Notes under the pieces: generated by a model
The model's input: only the letters and a program-made list of their open reading frames with translations
Told to the model about the DNA's origin: nothing
The model's database searches: none
Program-made: the position numbers and the translations under genes
Source: Vagococcus elongatus
Lineage (GTDB): Bacteria > Bacillota > Bacilli > Lactobacillales > Vagococcaceae
NCBI RefSeq assembly: GCF_003987645.1
Contig: NZ_NGKA01000002.1
Coordinates: forward strand, 124,001-188,000
Length of the DNA stretch: 64,000 nt
Direction: 5' to 3'
In this document: positions 44,861 to 53,716 of the stretch, piece after piece
Position numbering within the stretch: the first letter of the stretch is position 1
Layout of the letters: every line of letters begins with the position of its first letter

Positions 44861-44900
44861 AAAAACCGGTAGAATGGTTCAGACCATTCTACCGGTTTTT
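44861..44900. terminator. Bidirectional terminator between ydiF and nrnA
   Basis: AAAACCGGTAGAATGGT and ACCATTCTACCGGTTTT form a 17-base perfect stem with a four-base loop. Confidence 0.9.
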
Positions 44901-44989
44901 TATAATTTTGTCTTTTGACGTTTCTCAAATCTTATAGAAGGGACAGATTAAAGTTTAATCTGATTTTGAACATCTAAAAGATATCATTT

Positions 44990-45940
44990 CTAAGATTGTT
45001 TGCTTTTCGCAACCAACTTCCGCATCTTTTGGTAAATCACATCCACCTCTGCCAAATCTCTGGCTGAAGCCCCGCTTGCCAAAGGATGACCGCCGCCGTG
45101 ATGTTCTCTGGCAAGTCCATTGATTGTGGGACCCTTAGACCGCAACCTGACACGGTAAAAGCCTTTTTCCTGTTCCACAAACAACGCCCACATTACAACC
45201 TTGTCGATATTTCCAGGGACAGGAATCAATCCTGCAGTATCTCCATCAGCAACATTATATTTTTCCAGTAAGCTATAAGGCAGGATCACTCGTGCAACAC
45301 CGTTGTCATCACATTCAATATTTTCCAGCATGTAGCCCATTAATCTAGCTACTTTCCAAGGAATTTCCGAAATTTGGCGATTGATTAATGCAGCATCAAA
45401 TGCATACTTTCTTAATTCAGAAGCTACTTTTAAGGTGTGACTGGTGGTTGAAGGATATAAAAATCTCCCTGTGTCACCTACGATACCTGCATATAAAAGT
45501 CTAGCAGCCTCGTCGGTCATGACTAACTCATCGGAAAAAAACCTATAAAAGTCATAAATTATCTCACTGCAGCTGCTTGCTTCAGTGAAAACCCACATGA
45601 TATCCCCATAAGGCTCATCGTTTGGATGATGATCTATTTTAATCAACAATTCCCCTAAGCCATAACGTTTATCGGAAATTCTCGGTGCATTGGCTGTATC
45701 TGTGACAATGACCAATGCTCCCTGATAGATTTCATCAGCAATACTGTCCATTTGTCCCATATACTTCAAGGACTCCTCTTCATCTCCGACACAATAAATA
45801 GTTTTTTCCGGAAAAGACGCACGCAAGATTGCTGCTAATCCCAACTGAGAACCTAAAGCATCTGGATCCGGCCGTTCATGTCGGTGGATGATCAGTGTTT
45901 CATATGCTTTTATTTTCTCCAAAATTTCCCTTTGAATCAT
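44990..45940 (-). CDS. nrnA: NanoRNase / pAp phosphatase, DHH-DHHA1
   Basis: NrnA degrades 2-5 nucleotide RNAs and dephosphorylates pAp. The 316-residue protein shows the DHH metal motifs IIHRHERPDPDALGSQLGL (H-x-R-P-D-x-D), IVTDTANAPRI, IKIDHHPNDEPYGD and TEASSCSEIIYDFYRF, and the DHHA1 motif GGGHPLASGASA near the C-terminus. It follows the CBS/DRTGG gene by 16 bases, the same pairing as ytoI-ytqI in Bacillus. AGGCAGG lies very close to the ATG. Confidence 0.94.
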   Translation of the reverse strand: MIQREILEKIKAYETLIIHRHERPDPDALGSQLGLAAILRASFPEKTIYCVGDEEESLKYMGQMDSIADEIYQGALVIVTDTANAPRISDKRYGLGELLIKIDHHPNDEPYGDIMWVFTEASSCSEIIYDFYRFFSDELVMTDEAARLLYAGIVGDTGRFLYPSTTSHTLKVASELRKYAFDAALINRQISEIPWKVARLMGYMLENIECDDNGVARVILPYSLLEKYNVADGDTAGLIPVPGNIDKVVMWALFVEQEKGFYRVRLRSKGPTINGLAREHHGGGHPLASGASARDLAEVDVIYQKMRKLVAKSKQS

Positions 45941-45956
45941 TTTCCTGCCTACTTTC

Positions 45957-47276
45957 CTATGATTTGCCCATTAGTTGACAAACGACGATAGCTTTCGCAA
46001 CAATCGTGTTGTCTAGTTTAACTTCTACATCCAGTTTTGCTGATCTACGTCCAATTTCTAAAATTTTGGGCACAATCTCAATCTGGCTTTCTATTTGAAT
46101 AACTTTAAAATAGTATAAGGATACTTGTTCAATAACGATATTTCTTTTTTCCTGTGTATGCATCATGCGTCTGACCGAGCTGGTGATGATCTCGCTCAAT
46201 ACGCCGTAAGACAATGTGCCAATATTATCCACCATCTGCGGTGAAATCACAACACTTAAAATAAAATGACTTTTGTCTTCAGGATGCACCTCAATGATTG
46301 ATTCCGAGATTTGATCGGGGATCGTATTTGCCACTTGCGGCTGACGTTGTGCCATCTGCATAGCTCGCATAACATCTCTCCGTGATATAATACCAATCAA
46401 TGTCAAATCATCTTCAACCACTGGCATCATTTCCAATCCATCCCAAATCATTAAATGCCCCACACTGGCTACGCTCATATGCAGTTTGGCATTATTAGTT
46501 TCTTTAGTCATTACTTTTTCGATGCCTTGTTTTGCCTGGCGCCCGATTACATCTTTAGAGGTTACGATGCCCAAGACCCGCATATTTTTATTTACCACTG
46601 GAAAACGAGAATGCCCGGTTTCAAGCGATTTTTTTTCATAATCTGCAACGGTATCCGTGTGGTACAAGTAGTCAGTCAAACTCAATTTTGTATAAATATC
46701 GCCCACCAGCAATATTTCTTTACGTATCATTTGATCGCTAATGGCCCGATTGATTAAACTCGCCACAGTAAATGTATCGTAAGAGGTTCCCAGCACCGGC
46801 ATTTTTACTTCGTCAGCCAATTCCTTCGTTTCTTCTGAAATCGAGAACCCCCCTGTCACCAACACCGCAGCTTCTCTTCTCAGCGCCAATTCTTGAACTT
46901 CTTTCCTATTCCCCACAATCATGAGAGAGCCTGATGAGATATAAGGTTCCATTGCCTCAGGCGTCATGGCTCCAATGATAAATTTTACCAAAGGTTTGTC
47001 CAGACCTTCGCTTCCCCCCAAAACAGTGCCTTCAATGATTTTGACCAACTCATTAAACGTCAGTTTTTCAATCGTTCCCTGATTCTTTTGTTCAATGCGA
47101 ATCGTACCGACACGCTCGATTGTAGAAACTAACCCATCATTTTCTGCCGCCTTGATCGCTCGATAGGCTGTCCCTTCACTGACATTCAAATCTTTAGCGA
47201 TACCTCGAACAGAAATCCGCTCCCCCACCGGCAAACTTTCAACATAAGCTAAAATCTGATCATGCTTGGTACTCAT
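45957..47276 (-). CDS. ytoI: YtoI-type HTH-DRTGG-CBS-hotdog protein
   Basis: A 439-residue protein with four parts: a helix-turn-helix (about 5-55, ISVRGIAKDLNVSEGTAYRAIKAAENDGLV), a DRTGG domain (about 80-180), two CBS domains (about 185-305, HSRFPVVNKNMRVLGIVTSKDVIG and MPVVEDDLTLIGIISRRDVM) and a hotdog thioesterase-like fold (about 320-439). CBS pairs bind adenine nucleotides, so it may regulate genes in response to a nucleotide such as those that NrnA degrades. The start at MSTKHD follows GGAGG by six bases. Confidence 0.9.
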   Translation of the reverse strand: MSTKHDQILAYVESLPVGERISVRGIAKDLNVSEGTAYRAIKAAENDGLVSTIERVGTIRIEQKNQGTIEKLTFNELVKIIEGTVLGGSEGLDKPLVKFIIGAMTPEAMEPYISSGSLMIVGNRKEVQELALRREAAVLVTGGFSISEETKELADEVKMPVLGTSYDTFTVASLINRAISDQMIRKEILLVGDIYTKLSLTDYLYHTDTVADYEKKSLETGHSRFPVVNKNMRVLGIVTSKDVIGRQAKQGIEKVMTKETNNAKLHMSVASVGHLMIWDGLEMMPVVEDDLTLIGIISRRDVMRAMQMAQRQPQVANTIPDQISESIIEVHPEDKSHFILSVVISPQMVDNIGTLSYGVLSEIITSSVRRMMHTQEKRNIVIEQVSLYYFKVIQIESQIEIVPKILEIGRRSAKLDVEVKLDNTIVAKAIVVCQLMGKS

Positions 47277-47414
47277 AGCCTTCCTCCTTTTTTCTCCCTT
47301 AACTTTCATAGTCATATATATATTGCGACGTTAATAGTTTATTTTATCTGATGAAAAAAGTATAACAGTTTTCATCTAAGTGTACCACAACAGTTTATTA
47401 AAAATAAATAAAAA

Positions 47415-47440
47415 AAGCTTATACAAAAGTGTATAAGCTT
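47415..47440 (-). terminator. Terminator of rnjB
   Basis: AAGCTTATAC and GTATAAGCTT form a ten-base stem followed on the minus strand by seven Ts. It lies eight bases past the rnjB stop and ahead of the ytoI-nrnA operon. Confidence 0.85.
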
Positions 47441-47447
47441 AGGTGTT

Positions 47448-49133
47448 CTATGGACGTCTTCTCTGACTTGACTCCATGATGACCGGCAAAATTACAGGTC
47501 GGCGTTTGGTTTGTTCAAACAGGTAACGGCTCAACTCGTCCCGTATGCTCTGTTTCAGTTTGCTCCATTCAAAATCATTGTCAATTAAATTTTCTTCAAC
47601 AATTTTTTCGACGATTTTAGCACTTTCTGACAACAATTCCCGACTTTCACGGACGTAAACAAATCCTCTGGAAGTTATTTGCGGTTTTGAAACAATCTTT
47701 CTAGTTTTCCGATTGATCGTGGTGACTGCGATAAATACACCGTCTTCTGATAAGACACGGCGATCTCGCAGAACGATATTGCCAATGTCTCCCACGCCAA
47801 TACCATCGACCATAATATTTTGTGCTTCTACTGTTCCCGCCATGTGCATCCGTTGTCCGTCAAATTCTAAGATATCACCGCGCCCAGTGAGGAAGATATT
47901 TTTATAAGGTATCCCCACTTCATGAGCCAAGTCGGCATGAGCTGCCAAAGTCCGATACTCTCCTTGAATAGGGATGAAATATTTCGGCTTCATCAGATTC
48001 AGCATCAACTGCAATTCATCAGGACTGGCGTGACCAGAAACTTTAATATTATCCGAAATCGTGCGGACAGTTCCGCCTGCCCGGTAGACCATATCCTCGG
48101 TTTTTGCCATCTCCGTTTCCATAGCTGTGGACGGAGTTGTCGTAATATAAACTAGATCCCCTTCGCCGATTGCTAGTCCCCGACCGCGACCGGAAGCCAT
48201 CCGTTGCAAAGACTTGATTGGCTCTCCCATCCGTCCGGTTTCTAAAATCAGTAATTCTTCTGGAGCATATTTTTTCACATCGTGATACTTAATAATCAAA
48301 TCTTTACTTGGCAGTCTCAACTTGTTCATTCGGATAGCAACATCGATGATGTCGTTTAAGTCACGACCTGTCAACAGTACTTTCCGATGGGAACGATGGG
48401 CAGCATCCAGAATTTGCTGAATTCTTTGGATATTACTGGCCACAGCAGCAACGATAATACGCCCTTCCCAATAACGCAGTGTATCATAAACTTCTTCAGC
48501 GATTTTCTTTTCAGACGCTATCGGCGCCGGTTTTTCCGCACTGGAAGAATCGCTTAACAAAGCAAAGACACCTTGTTTGCCGATTTCTGCAAGTCTAGAA
48601 AAATCTGTTTGATACATTGGAATGGCACTGTGGTCAAACTTAAAGTCGCCAGTATAAACGATATTTCCTTCTGTACTGCTTAACACAATCCCAACAGAAT
48701 CAGGAATCGTATGTGTCGTCCGGAAAAAACTGACAGTACTTTTCGAAAAATCAATCTCAGTAAACTCATCCACCACATGGAAATCGTTAAATTCTTTTGA
48801 TGCCGGATAATCAGTGGTATAAAGTTTAGCCAGTTCGACCGTCAACTGTGTCCCAAAGACGGGTATGCTGATTTCTTCCAATAAATACGGCAGTGCACCT
48901 ACCCCATCTGCATGTCCGTGGGTCAGAAAAACTCCCATAATCTTCTCTTTATTTTCTTTTAAATAAGAAAAATCCGGTATGACCGCATCGATACCTAATA
49001 AATCATTTTCTGGATACTGTAATCCGCAGTCCAGAATGTAAATCTCGTCCTCTACTTCGACCACGTACATGTTTTTTCCGTTTTCACGTACACCGCCGAA
49101 GGGGATGATTTTTATTGAACTCAAATTCTTCAC
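47448..49133 (-). CDS. rnjB: Ribonuclease J2
   Basis: RNase J2 pairs with J1 for 5'-to-3' and endonucleolytic mRNA decay. The 561-residue protein has a metallo-beta-lactamase core, beta-CASP domain (SSAEKPAPIASEK, GRDLNDIIDVA, ISDNIKVSGHASPDEL) and a C-terminal domain. The metal motif reads HGHADGVGALPYL: the usual HxHxDH of J1 has lost its last histidine, as in J2 proteins, which have weak activity of their own. This is why I call it J2 rather than J1. It is a single gene divergent from luxS. Confidence 0.9.
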   Translation of the reverse strand: MKNLSSIKIIPFGGVRENGKNMYVVEVEDEIYILDCGLQYPENDLLGIDAVIPDFSYLKENKEKIMGVFLTHGHADGVGALPYLLEEISIPVFGTQLTVELAKLYTTDYPASKEFNDFHVVDEFTEIDFSKSTVSFFRTTHTIPDSVGIVLSSTEGNIVYTGDFKFDHSAIPMYQTDFSRLAEIGKQGVFALLSDSSSAEKPAPIASEKKIAEEVYDTLRYWEGRIIVAAVASNIQRIQQILDAAHRSHRKVLLTGRDLNDIIDVAIRMNKLRLPSKDLIIKYHDVKKYAPEELLILETGRMGEPIKSLQRMASGRGRGLAIGEGDLVYITTTPSTAMETEMAKTEDMVYRAGGTVRTISDNIKVSGHASPDELQLMLNLMKPKYFIPIQGEYRTLAAHADLAHEVGIPYKNIFLTGRGDILEFDGQRMHMAGTVEAQNIMVDGIGVGDIGNIVLRDRRVLSEDGVFIAVTTINRKTRKIVSKPQITSRGFVYVRESRELLSESAKIVEKIVEENLIDNDFEWSKLKQSIRDELSRYLFEQTKRRPVILPVIMESSQRRRP

Positions 49134-49392
49134 CTCTTCAAATATTAATAAACTTTAATATGCATAAGAAAAAAACGTTAAACTAACGAAGGAAAAAGCA
49201 ATTTACAAAAAAATAATTTCCGTTACCTGAAATTAATTTTCGCAAAAGCTTTTTACCAGTTCATTGAATCCTTCATCTTTCTTTCCAAATCTTTCATTGC
49301 CAGCCCTAAAATTTATCTATTACATTTTAACATACTCTTGTAAAAATAGCTTGTCTTTCCGACTGGTTAAATTTTTGACCGTAAATCCTAGA
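49134..49392. other. Intergenic region between rnjB and luxS
   Basis: This AT-rich DNA between divergent genes holds the leader of rnjB and, at its right end, the luxS promoter. A minus-strand TTAAAAT near 49327 could be the rnjB -10. No gene or strong structure is seen. Confidence 0.4.
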
Positions 49393-49421
49393 TTGACAGT
49401 GTTTTTTAGTCTTGCTATAGT
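49393..49421 (+). promoter_or_regulatory. Promoter of luxS
   Basis: TTGACA (49393-49398), a 17-base spacer and TATAGT (49416-49421) give a strong sigma-70 match about 40 bases before the ATG. Confidence 0.85.
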
Positions 49422-49460
49422 GAACTCATCTTAAAAACTAGAAAGTGGGAAAGTAAACAC

Positions 49461-49919
49461 ATGGCACAAGTAGAAAGTTTTTTGTTAGACCATCATAAAG
49501 TTATCGCACCTTACGTTCGTTTAGCCGGTACTGAGACTCAGGAAGGCGTGAAGATTCAAAAATACGATTTGCGTTTCCTGCAGCCGAATACCGATGCTCT
49601 TCCGACCGCAGCGGTCCATTCGTTTGAGCATCTGCTGGCAACTTGGATGCGTGATGAATTGACCGGAATCATAGATATCTCTCCGATGGGTTGCCGGACT
49701 GGCTTTTACATGATTATGTGGGGCGAGCACGAGATCACAGATATCCGCAACGCTTTAAAAACAGTTCTTGAAAAAATCATCACGGCGACAACCATTCCTG
49801 CTGTGACAGCAAAAGAATGCGGAAACTATAAAGATCATTCATTGTTTGCTGCCCAAGAGTACGCAAAAATTATTTTGGCACAGGGGATAAGTCTAGACCC
49901 TTTCGAGCGTGTCTTATAA
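49461..49919 (+). CDS. luxS: S-ribosylhomocysteine lyase
   Basis: LuxS cleaves S-ribosylhomocysteine to homocysteine and DPD, the precursor of autoinducer-2, in the activated methyl cycle. The 152-residue protein has the metal motif HSFEHLLATWMRDEL (HxxEH, about residues 53-57), SPMGCRTGFYMI with the catalytic cysteine, and the third metal-ligand cysteine in AKECGNYKDHSL. It is a single gene with a strong promoter, followed 78 bases later by an acetyltransferase gene. Confidence 0.97.
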   Translation: MAQVESFLLDHHKVIAPYVRLAGTETQEGVKIQKYDLRFLQPNTDALPTAAVHSFEHLLATWMRDELTGIIDISPMGCRTGFYMIMWGEHEITDIRNALKTVLEKIITATTIPAVTAKECGNYKDHSLFAAQEYAKIILAQGISLDPFERVL

Positions 49920-49997
49920 GATTGACAGACTAAAAAAATAGCTTCGCTAATGGGGAAGCAACTGAGAACTTTACAATAACTTTAAGGAGTTTCTTTT

Positions 49998-50612
49998 ATG
50001 ACAATTGAGGAAGTAAAAGCGCTGATAAACAGCGGTGCACCTTATGATGATGCCGGCGCAGAAGTAGCAAAGCTGAGAAATATCGCGATCAAAGAATGCC
50101 GGCGATATAATTTTTTGGTGAATTCAGAAAACCGGTATGATCTAGCTATTTTAAAAAACATACTAAACGATGTGGGTACAGATGTTTATATCGAACCAAA
50201 TTTTTTCTGCGAGTTTGGTTTTAATATCTCCATTGGCCATCACGTTTATATTAATCATGATATGGTGATTCTTGACTGCAATAAAGTGACCATCGGGGAT
50301 AATGTCTACATCGGTCCAAAAGTGGGATTATACGGTGCCAATCATGCTGAGGATCCGATAGAACGGACGGAGTTAAATATTGTTTACTCCAAACCTATCC
50401 ATATCGGCGACAAAGTCTGGTTGGGAGGCGGTACTAGTGTTCTTCAAGGTGTCTCTATCGGCGAGAACAGTATTATTGGTGCAGGGAGCGTGGTGACCAA
50501 AGACATCCCGGCAAATGTCATCGCTGCCGGAAATCCGTGTAAAGTTATCCGTCCAATAAAAAAAGCAGACCAAAAACAGCACCAAATAAAAATAAACCTC
50601 GCTTTAAAATAA
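49998..50612 (+). CDS. maa: Maltose/galactoside O-acetyltransferase
   Basis: A 204-residue left-handed beta-helix acetyltransferase that moves acetyl from acetyl-CoA to a sugar hydroxyl. The N-terminal helical region RNIAIKECRRYNFLVN is followed by hexapeptide repeats (VTIGDNVYIGPKVGLYG, IHIGDKVWLGGGTSVLQGVSIGENSIIGAGSVVTKDIPANVIAAGNPCKVIR). The catalytic histidine is in GANHAEDP. The physiological acceptor is uncertain; maltose or related sugars are inferred from the family. Confidence 0.88.
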   Translation: MTIEEVKALINSGAPYDDAGAEVAKLRNIAIKECRRYNFLVNSENRYDLAILKNILNDVGTDVYIEPNFFCEFGFNISIGHHVYINHDMVILDCNKVTIGDNVYIGPKVGLYGANHAEDPIERTELNIVYSKPIHIGDKVWLGGGTSVLQGVSIGENSIIGAGSVVTKDIPANVIAAGNPCKVIRPIKKADQKQHQIKINLALK

Positions 50613-50616
50613 ACTT

Positions 50617-50662
50617 TAAGCCTGTGGGCTAGTGCTTCAACCAACACTAGCCCACAGGCTTA
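50617..50662. terminator. Bidirectional terminator between maa and the ABC exporter
   Basis: TAAGCCTGTGGGCTAGTG and CACTAGCCCACAGGCTTA form an 18-base perfect stem with a ten-base loop, with A/T runs outside on both strands. Confidence 0.9.
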
Positions 50663-50677
50663 TTTTAAAAATTAATT

Positions 50678-52390
50678 TTAGGAAAACTGGGCATCATATA
50701 AACTCTTATATGCCCCATCGAGAGCCATCAATTCATCATGAGTGCCTTCTTCTTCGATGCCTTCTTCGCTGATCACAACAATCCGTGTAGCATATTTGAT
50801 TGTTGCCAAACGATGAGCAATAATCAAGGTTGTCCGTCCTTCTGACAAAGAAAACAGCGATTCTTGAATCACCTGTTCTGTTTCTGTGTCAAGCGCGGAA
50901 GTAGCTTCATCCAAAATAAGAATGGGCGGATTTTTTAAAAACATACGGGCAATAGCTACCCGTTGTTTCTGCCCTCCTGACAACTTCACGCCACGTTCCC
51001 CAATCATTGTCTCTATTCCCTCCGGCATTTGGTCGATAACTTTCTCTAAATGTGCCAAACGCACAGCTTCTTCGATTTCTTCGTCTGTTGCGTCCAGTCT
51101 TCCGTAAGCAACATTTTCCTTAATCGTTCCGGGAAATAAAAACACGTCTTGCTGAACCATGCCGATTTGACTGCGCAAGGAATGCAAGGTTACGTCTCGA
51201 ATATCCTGCCCGTCTATGGTCAGCTGGCCTCCAGTGATTTCATAAAACCGCGGAACCAAATTGGTCAAAGTGGTCTTTCCCGCACCGCTCGGTCCCACGA
51301 AGGCAACCGTTTCCCCCGCCTTTATCGTCAGTGAGACATTATTTAAAACTTCTGTTCCGTCTGCATAAGCAAAGGAAACTCCCTGATACGCGATATCACC
51401 GCGGACAGGACGCAATGCTACTGCTCCTGCATGATCCTTGATGGAAGGCTTTCGGTCTAGTTCTTCAGTGAGACGTTTAAATCCGGCAATTCCTTTTGGA
51501 TAGCTCTCAATCATTGTGTTGACTTTTTCAATCGGTCTGACAAATACATTAGACAGCAAAATAAAACCAACAAATTGTCCTGTGGTAATATCCCCTCTCA
51601 AGACGTAGTAAGAACCAAAAATCAGCGCAAACAAACTAATAAAACGAATCAATAAATAATTATAAGAAGAACTGACTGCCATCATCTTATAAAAAGCCAG
51701 TTTGATTTTACGGTATCCTTGATTGAGACCTTCAAAACGCTTTTCTTCAAATGCTTCGTTAGCAAAAGCCTGAACCACTCGAATCCCGCTGACAGAAGCT
51801 TCAATTCCTGCATTAAACTCTCCCAGTCTGTGGTAAATTTCTGTATTAATCTTAGTCATCTTTTTATTGAAGAAAACTAACGCTAAGGTGATAAAAGGCA
51901 CCATGATAAACGTTGCCAGAGCAAGCTGGACATGGATTCTCATCATAAGGATAAAAGAACCGATGATTGTCATAATCGTGATAAAGACATCTTCCGGCCC
52001 ATGATGGGCAACTTCAGAAATTTCAAATAAATCTGTTGTTAAACGGCTGATCAATTTTCCCGTCTTGCTTTCATCAAAATATTCAAAAGATTGGCTTTCC
52101 AGATGACCAAATAATTCTCTGCGCATGTCTGTTTCGATATTTACCCCTAGCATATGGCCAAAATAAACTACCACATACTGCAAGAGAGTATTCACCACGT
52201 ACAGAAATAATAGCGACAGGCAAGCCACAACAATCAGACGCCAGTTCTCCTGAGGAAGAATCTCATCGATCACACGATTGACAACGATTGGAAAAGCCAA
52301 CTCAAGACCGGCAGCAATAATGGCACAAGTGAAATCTAACATAAATAATTTTTTATACGGTTTATAATAGCTGAAAAAACGTTTCAACAA
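50678..52390 (-). CDS. ABC transporter, fused membrane and ATPase domains
   Basis: A 570-residue half-transporter of the MdlB/MsbA type. Six membrane segments span about 15-300; the ATPase domain has Walker A FVGPSGAGKTTLTN, signature VKLSGGQKQRVAIAR, Walker B ILILDEATSALD and H-loop LIIAHRLATIK. It should dimerise and export a lipid, drug or peptide. The start is set at TTG (LLKRFFSYYK), seven bases after GGAGGGGGAG; a much longer open frame upstream crosses a hairpin and is rejected. It follows a CPBP protease gene on the same strand. Confidence 0.9.
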   Translation of the reverse strand: MLKRFFSYYKPYKKLFMLDFTCAIIAAGLELAFPIVVNRVIDEILPQENWRLIVVACLSLLFLYVVNTLLQYVVVYFGHMLGVNIETDMRRELFGHLESQSFEYFDESKTGKLISRLTTDLFEISEVAHHGPEDVFITIMTIIGSFILMMRIHVQLALATFIMVPFITLALVFFNKKMTKINTEIYHRLGEFNAGIEASVSGIRVVQAFANEAFEEKRFEGLNQGYRKIKLAFYKMMAVSSSYNYLLIRFISLFALIFGSYYVLRGDITTGQFVGFILLSNVFVRPIEKVNTMIESYPKGIAGFKRLTEELDRKPSIKDHAGAVALRPVRGDIAYQGVSFAYADGTEVLNNVSLTIKAGETVAFVGPSGAGKTTLTNLVPRFYEITGGQLTIDGQDIRDVTLHSLRSQIGMVQQDVFLFPGTIKENVAYGRLDATDEEIEEAVRLAHLEKVIDQMPEGIETMIGERGVKLSGGQKQRVAIARMFLKNPPILILDEATSALDTETEQVIQESLFSLSEGRTTLIIAHRLATIKYATRIVVISEEGIEEEGTHDELMALDGAYKSLYDAQFS

Positions 52391-52445
52391 AACAACTCTC
52401 CCCCTCCATTCTTTTAATTTAAACAAAGATTGGCTTAAAAGTAAA

Positions 52446-52478
52446 GAAGGGAAGCTCCCTTTCAAGAGGCTTCCCTTC
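52446..52478 (-). terminator. Hairpin in the leader of the ABC exporter gene
   Basis: GAAGGGAAGC and GCTTCCCTTC form a ten-base stem followed on the minus strand by TTTACTTTT. It lies 57 bases before the TTG start and 91 bases after the CPBP stop, so it may terminate the first gene partly or attenuate the second. Confidence 0.55.
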
Positions 52479-52569
52479 ACGCTAACATTCATTAATATAG
52501 TGATTTTACTGTCACTGCAGCGATACCCTAAGCTGACACTGATGCAGCTATCAGGCAATGGCAGCAACA

Positions 52570-53499
52570 CTAATTTTGAAACAAGCGTCCGTCTTTGTGA
52601 TTATTGTCCGCCCTTTTTTTAATCAAATAATACAACACGCCGCAAATACCAAGACCGACCACGGTACAAACCAGACCGCCTTCTAGACCAAAGCTTCCCC
52701 CATTGATCAAGTCTTTGCCCTCAGAGAGTTCTGTGATGAAAATAGATGCGGAAATTTTTTGCCCGCTCACTTCAATTCCCAACACTGGACCCAGCATGAA
52801 ATTCCAAACACTATGGGCAGCCCCTACAAACCAGATATTATCACTGAAATAAAATAATAAAGAAAACATCACACCGAAAATAAAAAGATTAACCAATGCC
52901 AAAACAGTGATTCCGGGATTCATACCGTGGAGAAAAGAGAAAAACAAGGAGTTGCCGATAATGCCGAACCAAACACCTTTTTTACTGGCAATAGCATTCA
53001 TTATGAATCCACGACAAAGCACCTCTTCGGTCCATCCCTGAACAGCAAACCCTAGAAACAGTAATACAATCATTCCCCAGTTAATAGCGTCATTTACCTT
53101 GATAGACAAACTGCCCAGCATCAAACAGCCGAAAACCACCAACAGTATCTCCAAAAAACCGATGCCCAAACCAGCCGTATAATGAAAAACAAAGCGGTCT
53201 TTAAAAAAGCCTAGGGATTGGACAGACCTTTTCTCTACTTTCTTACAAAACAAGAGGGTCACTCCTGCCAAAACTGAAAAAGATAATAAATTCAGCATGA
53301 AAAAAATGTTTGAAGATAAAAAATCAGCTTGATTCGGAAGGGGGCCTTTGAAAAAAACATAGAGCAGGCCGAAAACAAATGCCGCTGCCATAACAAGCAG
53401 AGACTGGGCGATCATCAACATAATTCCCCAGAAAAAGGGTGTCCACCACCTGCCAGTTCTTTGCTGTCTGGTCAGTGCGATACTTTTAGTTTCTAACAT
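52570..53499 (-). CDS. CPBP-family intramembrane metalloprotease
   Basis: A 309-residue membrane protein with about eight segments. The CPBP (Abi/CAAX-like) active-site motifs are GWTEEVLCRGFIMNAI (EExxxR, about residues 158-163), FFSFLHGMNPG and AAHSVWNF. These proteins act in prenyl-protein maturation, bacteriocin immunity or unknown proteolysis. It precedes an ABC exporter, and in lactic acid bacteria such pairing often means peptide export and self-protection, but no bacteriocin precursor was found near it. Its substrate is unknown. Confidence 0.85.
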   Translation of the reverse strand: MLETKSIALTRQQRTGRWWTPFFWGIMLMIAQSLLVMAAAFVFGLLYVFFKGPLPNQADFLSSNIFFMLNLLSFSVLAGVTLLFCKKVEKRSVQSLGFFKDRFVFHYTAGLGIGFLEILLVVFGCLMLGSLSIKVNDAINWGMIVLLFLGFAVQGWTEEVLCRGFIMNAIASKKGVWFGIIGNSLFFSFLHGMNPGITVLALVNLFIFGVMFSLLFYFSDNIWFVGAAHSVWNFMLGPVLGIEVSGQKISASIFITELSEGKDLINGGSFGLEGGLVCTVVGLGICGVLYYLIKKRADNNHKDGRLFQN

Positions 53500-53643
53500 T
53501 ATACATCTCCATTATTCCATATATTTTATAAAAAGTACGATTGTCGATCGTTTAGTGTTTGAAATCCGCAGCTAAGGAACAGGGCACACCCTGCCAACAT
53601 TTTGTCTACAGATATTTCAAAAACGAATGATTTTTCCTTTATT

Positions 53644-53671
53644 ATCATAATATATAATCAGGAAATGTCAA
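53644..53671 (-). promoter_or_regulatory. Promoter of the CPBP-ABC operon
   Basis: On the minus strand TTGACA, a 16-base spacer and TATGAT stand about 145 bases before the CPBP start codon. Confidence 0.65.
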
Positions 53672-53716
53672 AGAGTTTTTCTTGCTCTTTGTGCTAAAAA
53701 ATACTTCTTAACCTAA

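Noticed and set aside
50678-52570. Longer ABC transporter starting at 52570
   Set aside because: The extra 60 codons lie over a terminator-like hairpin and lack family similarity; a strong ribosome site precedes TTG at 52390.
50678-53499. Bacteriocin export and immunity locus
   Set aside because: A CPBP protease and an ABC exporter alone are not enough; no double-glycine leader peptide or peptidase domain was found.
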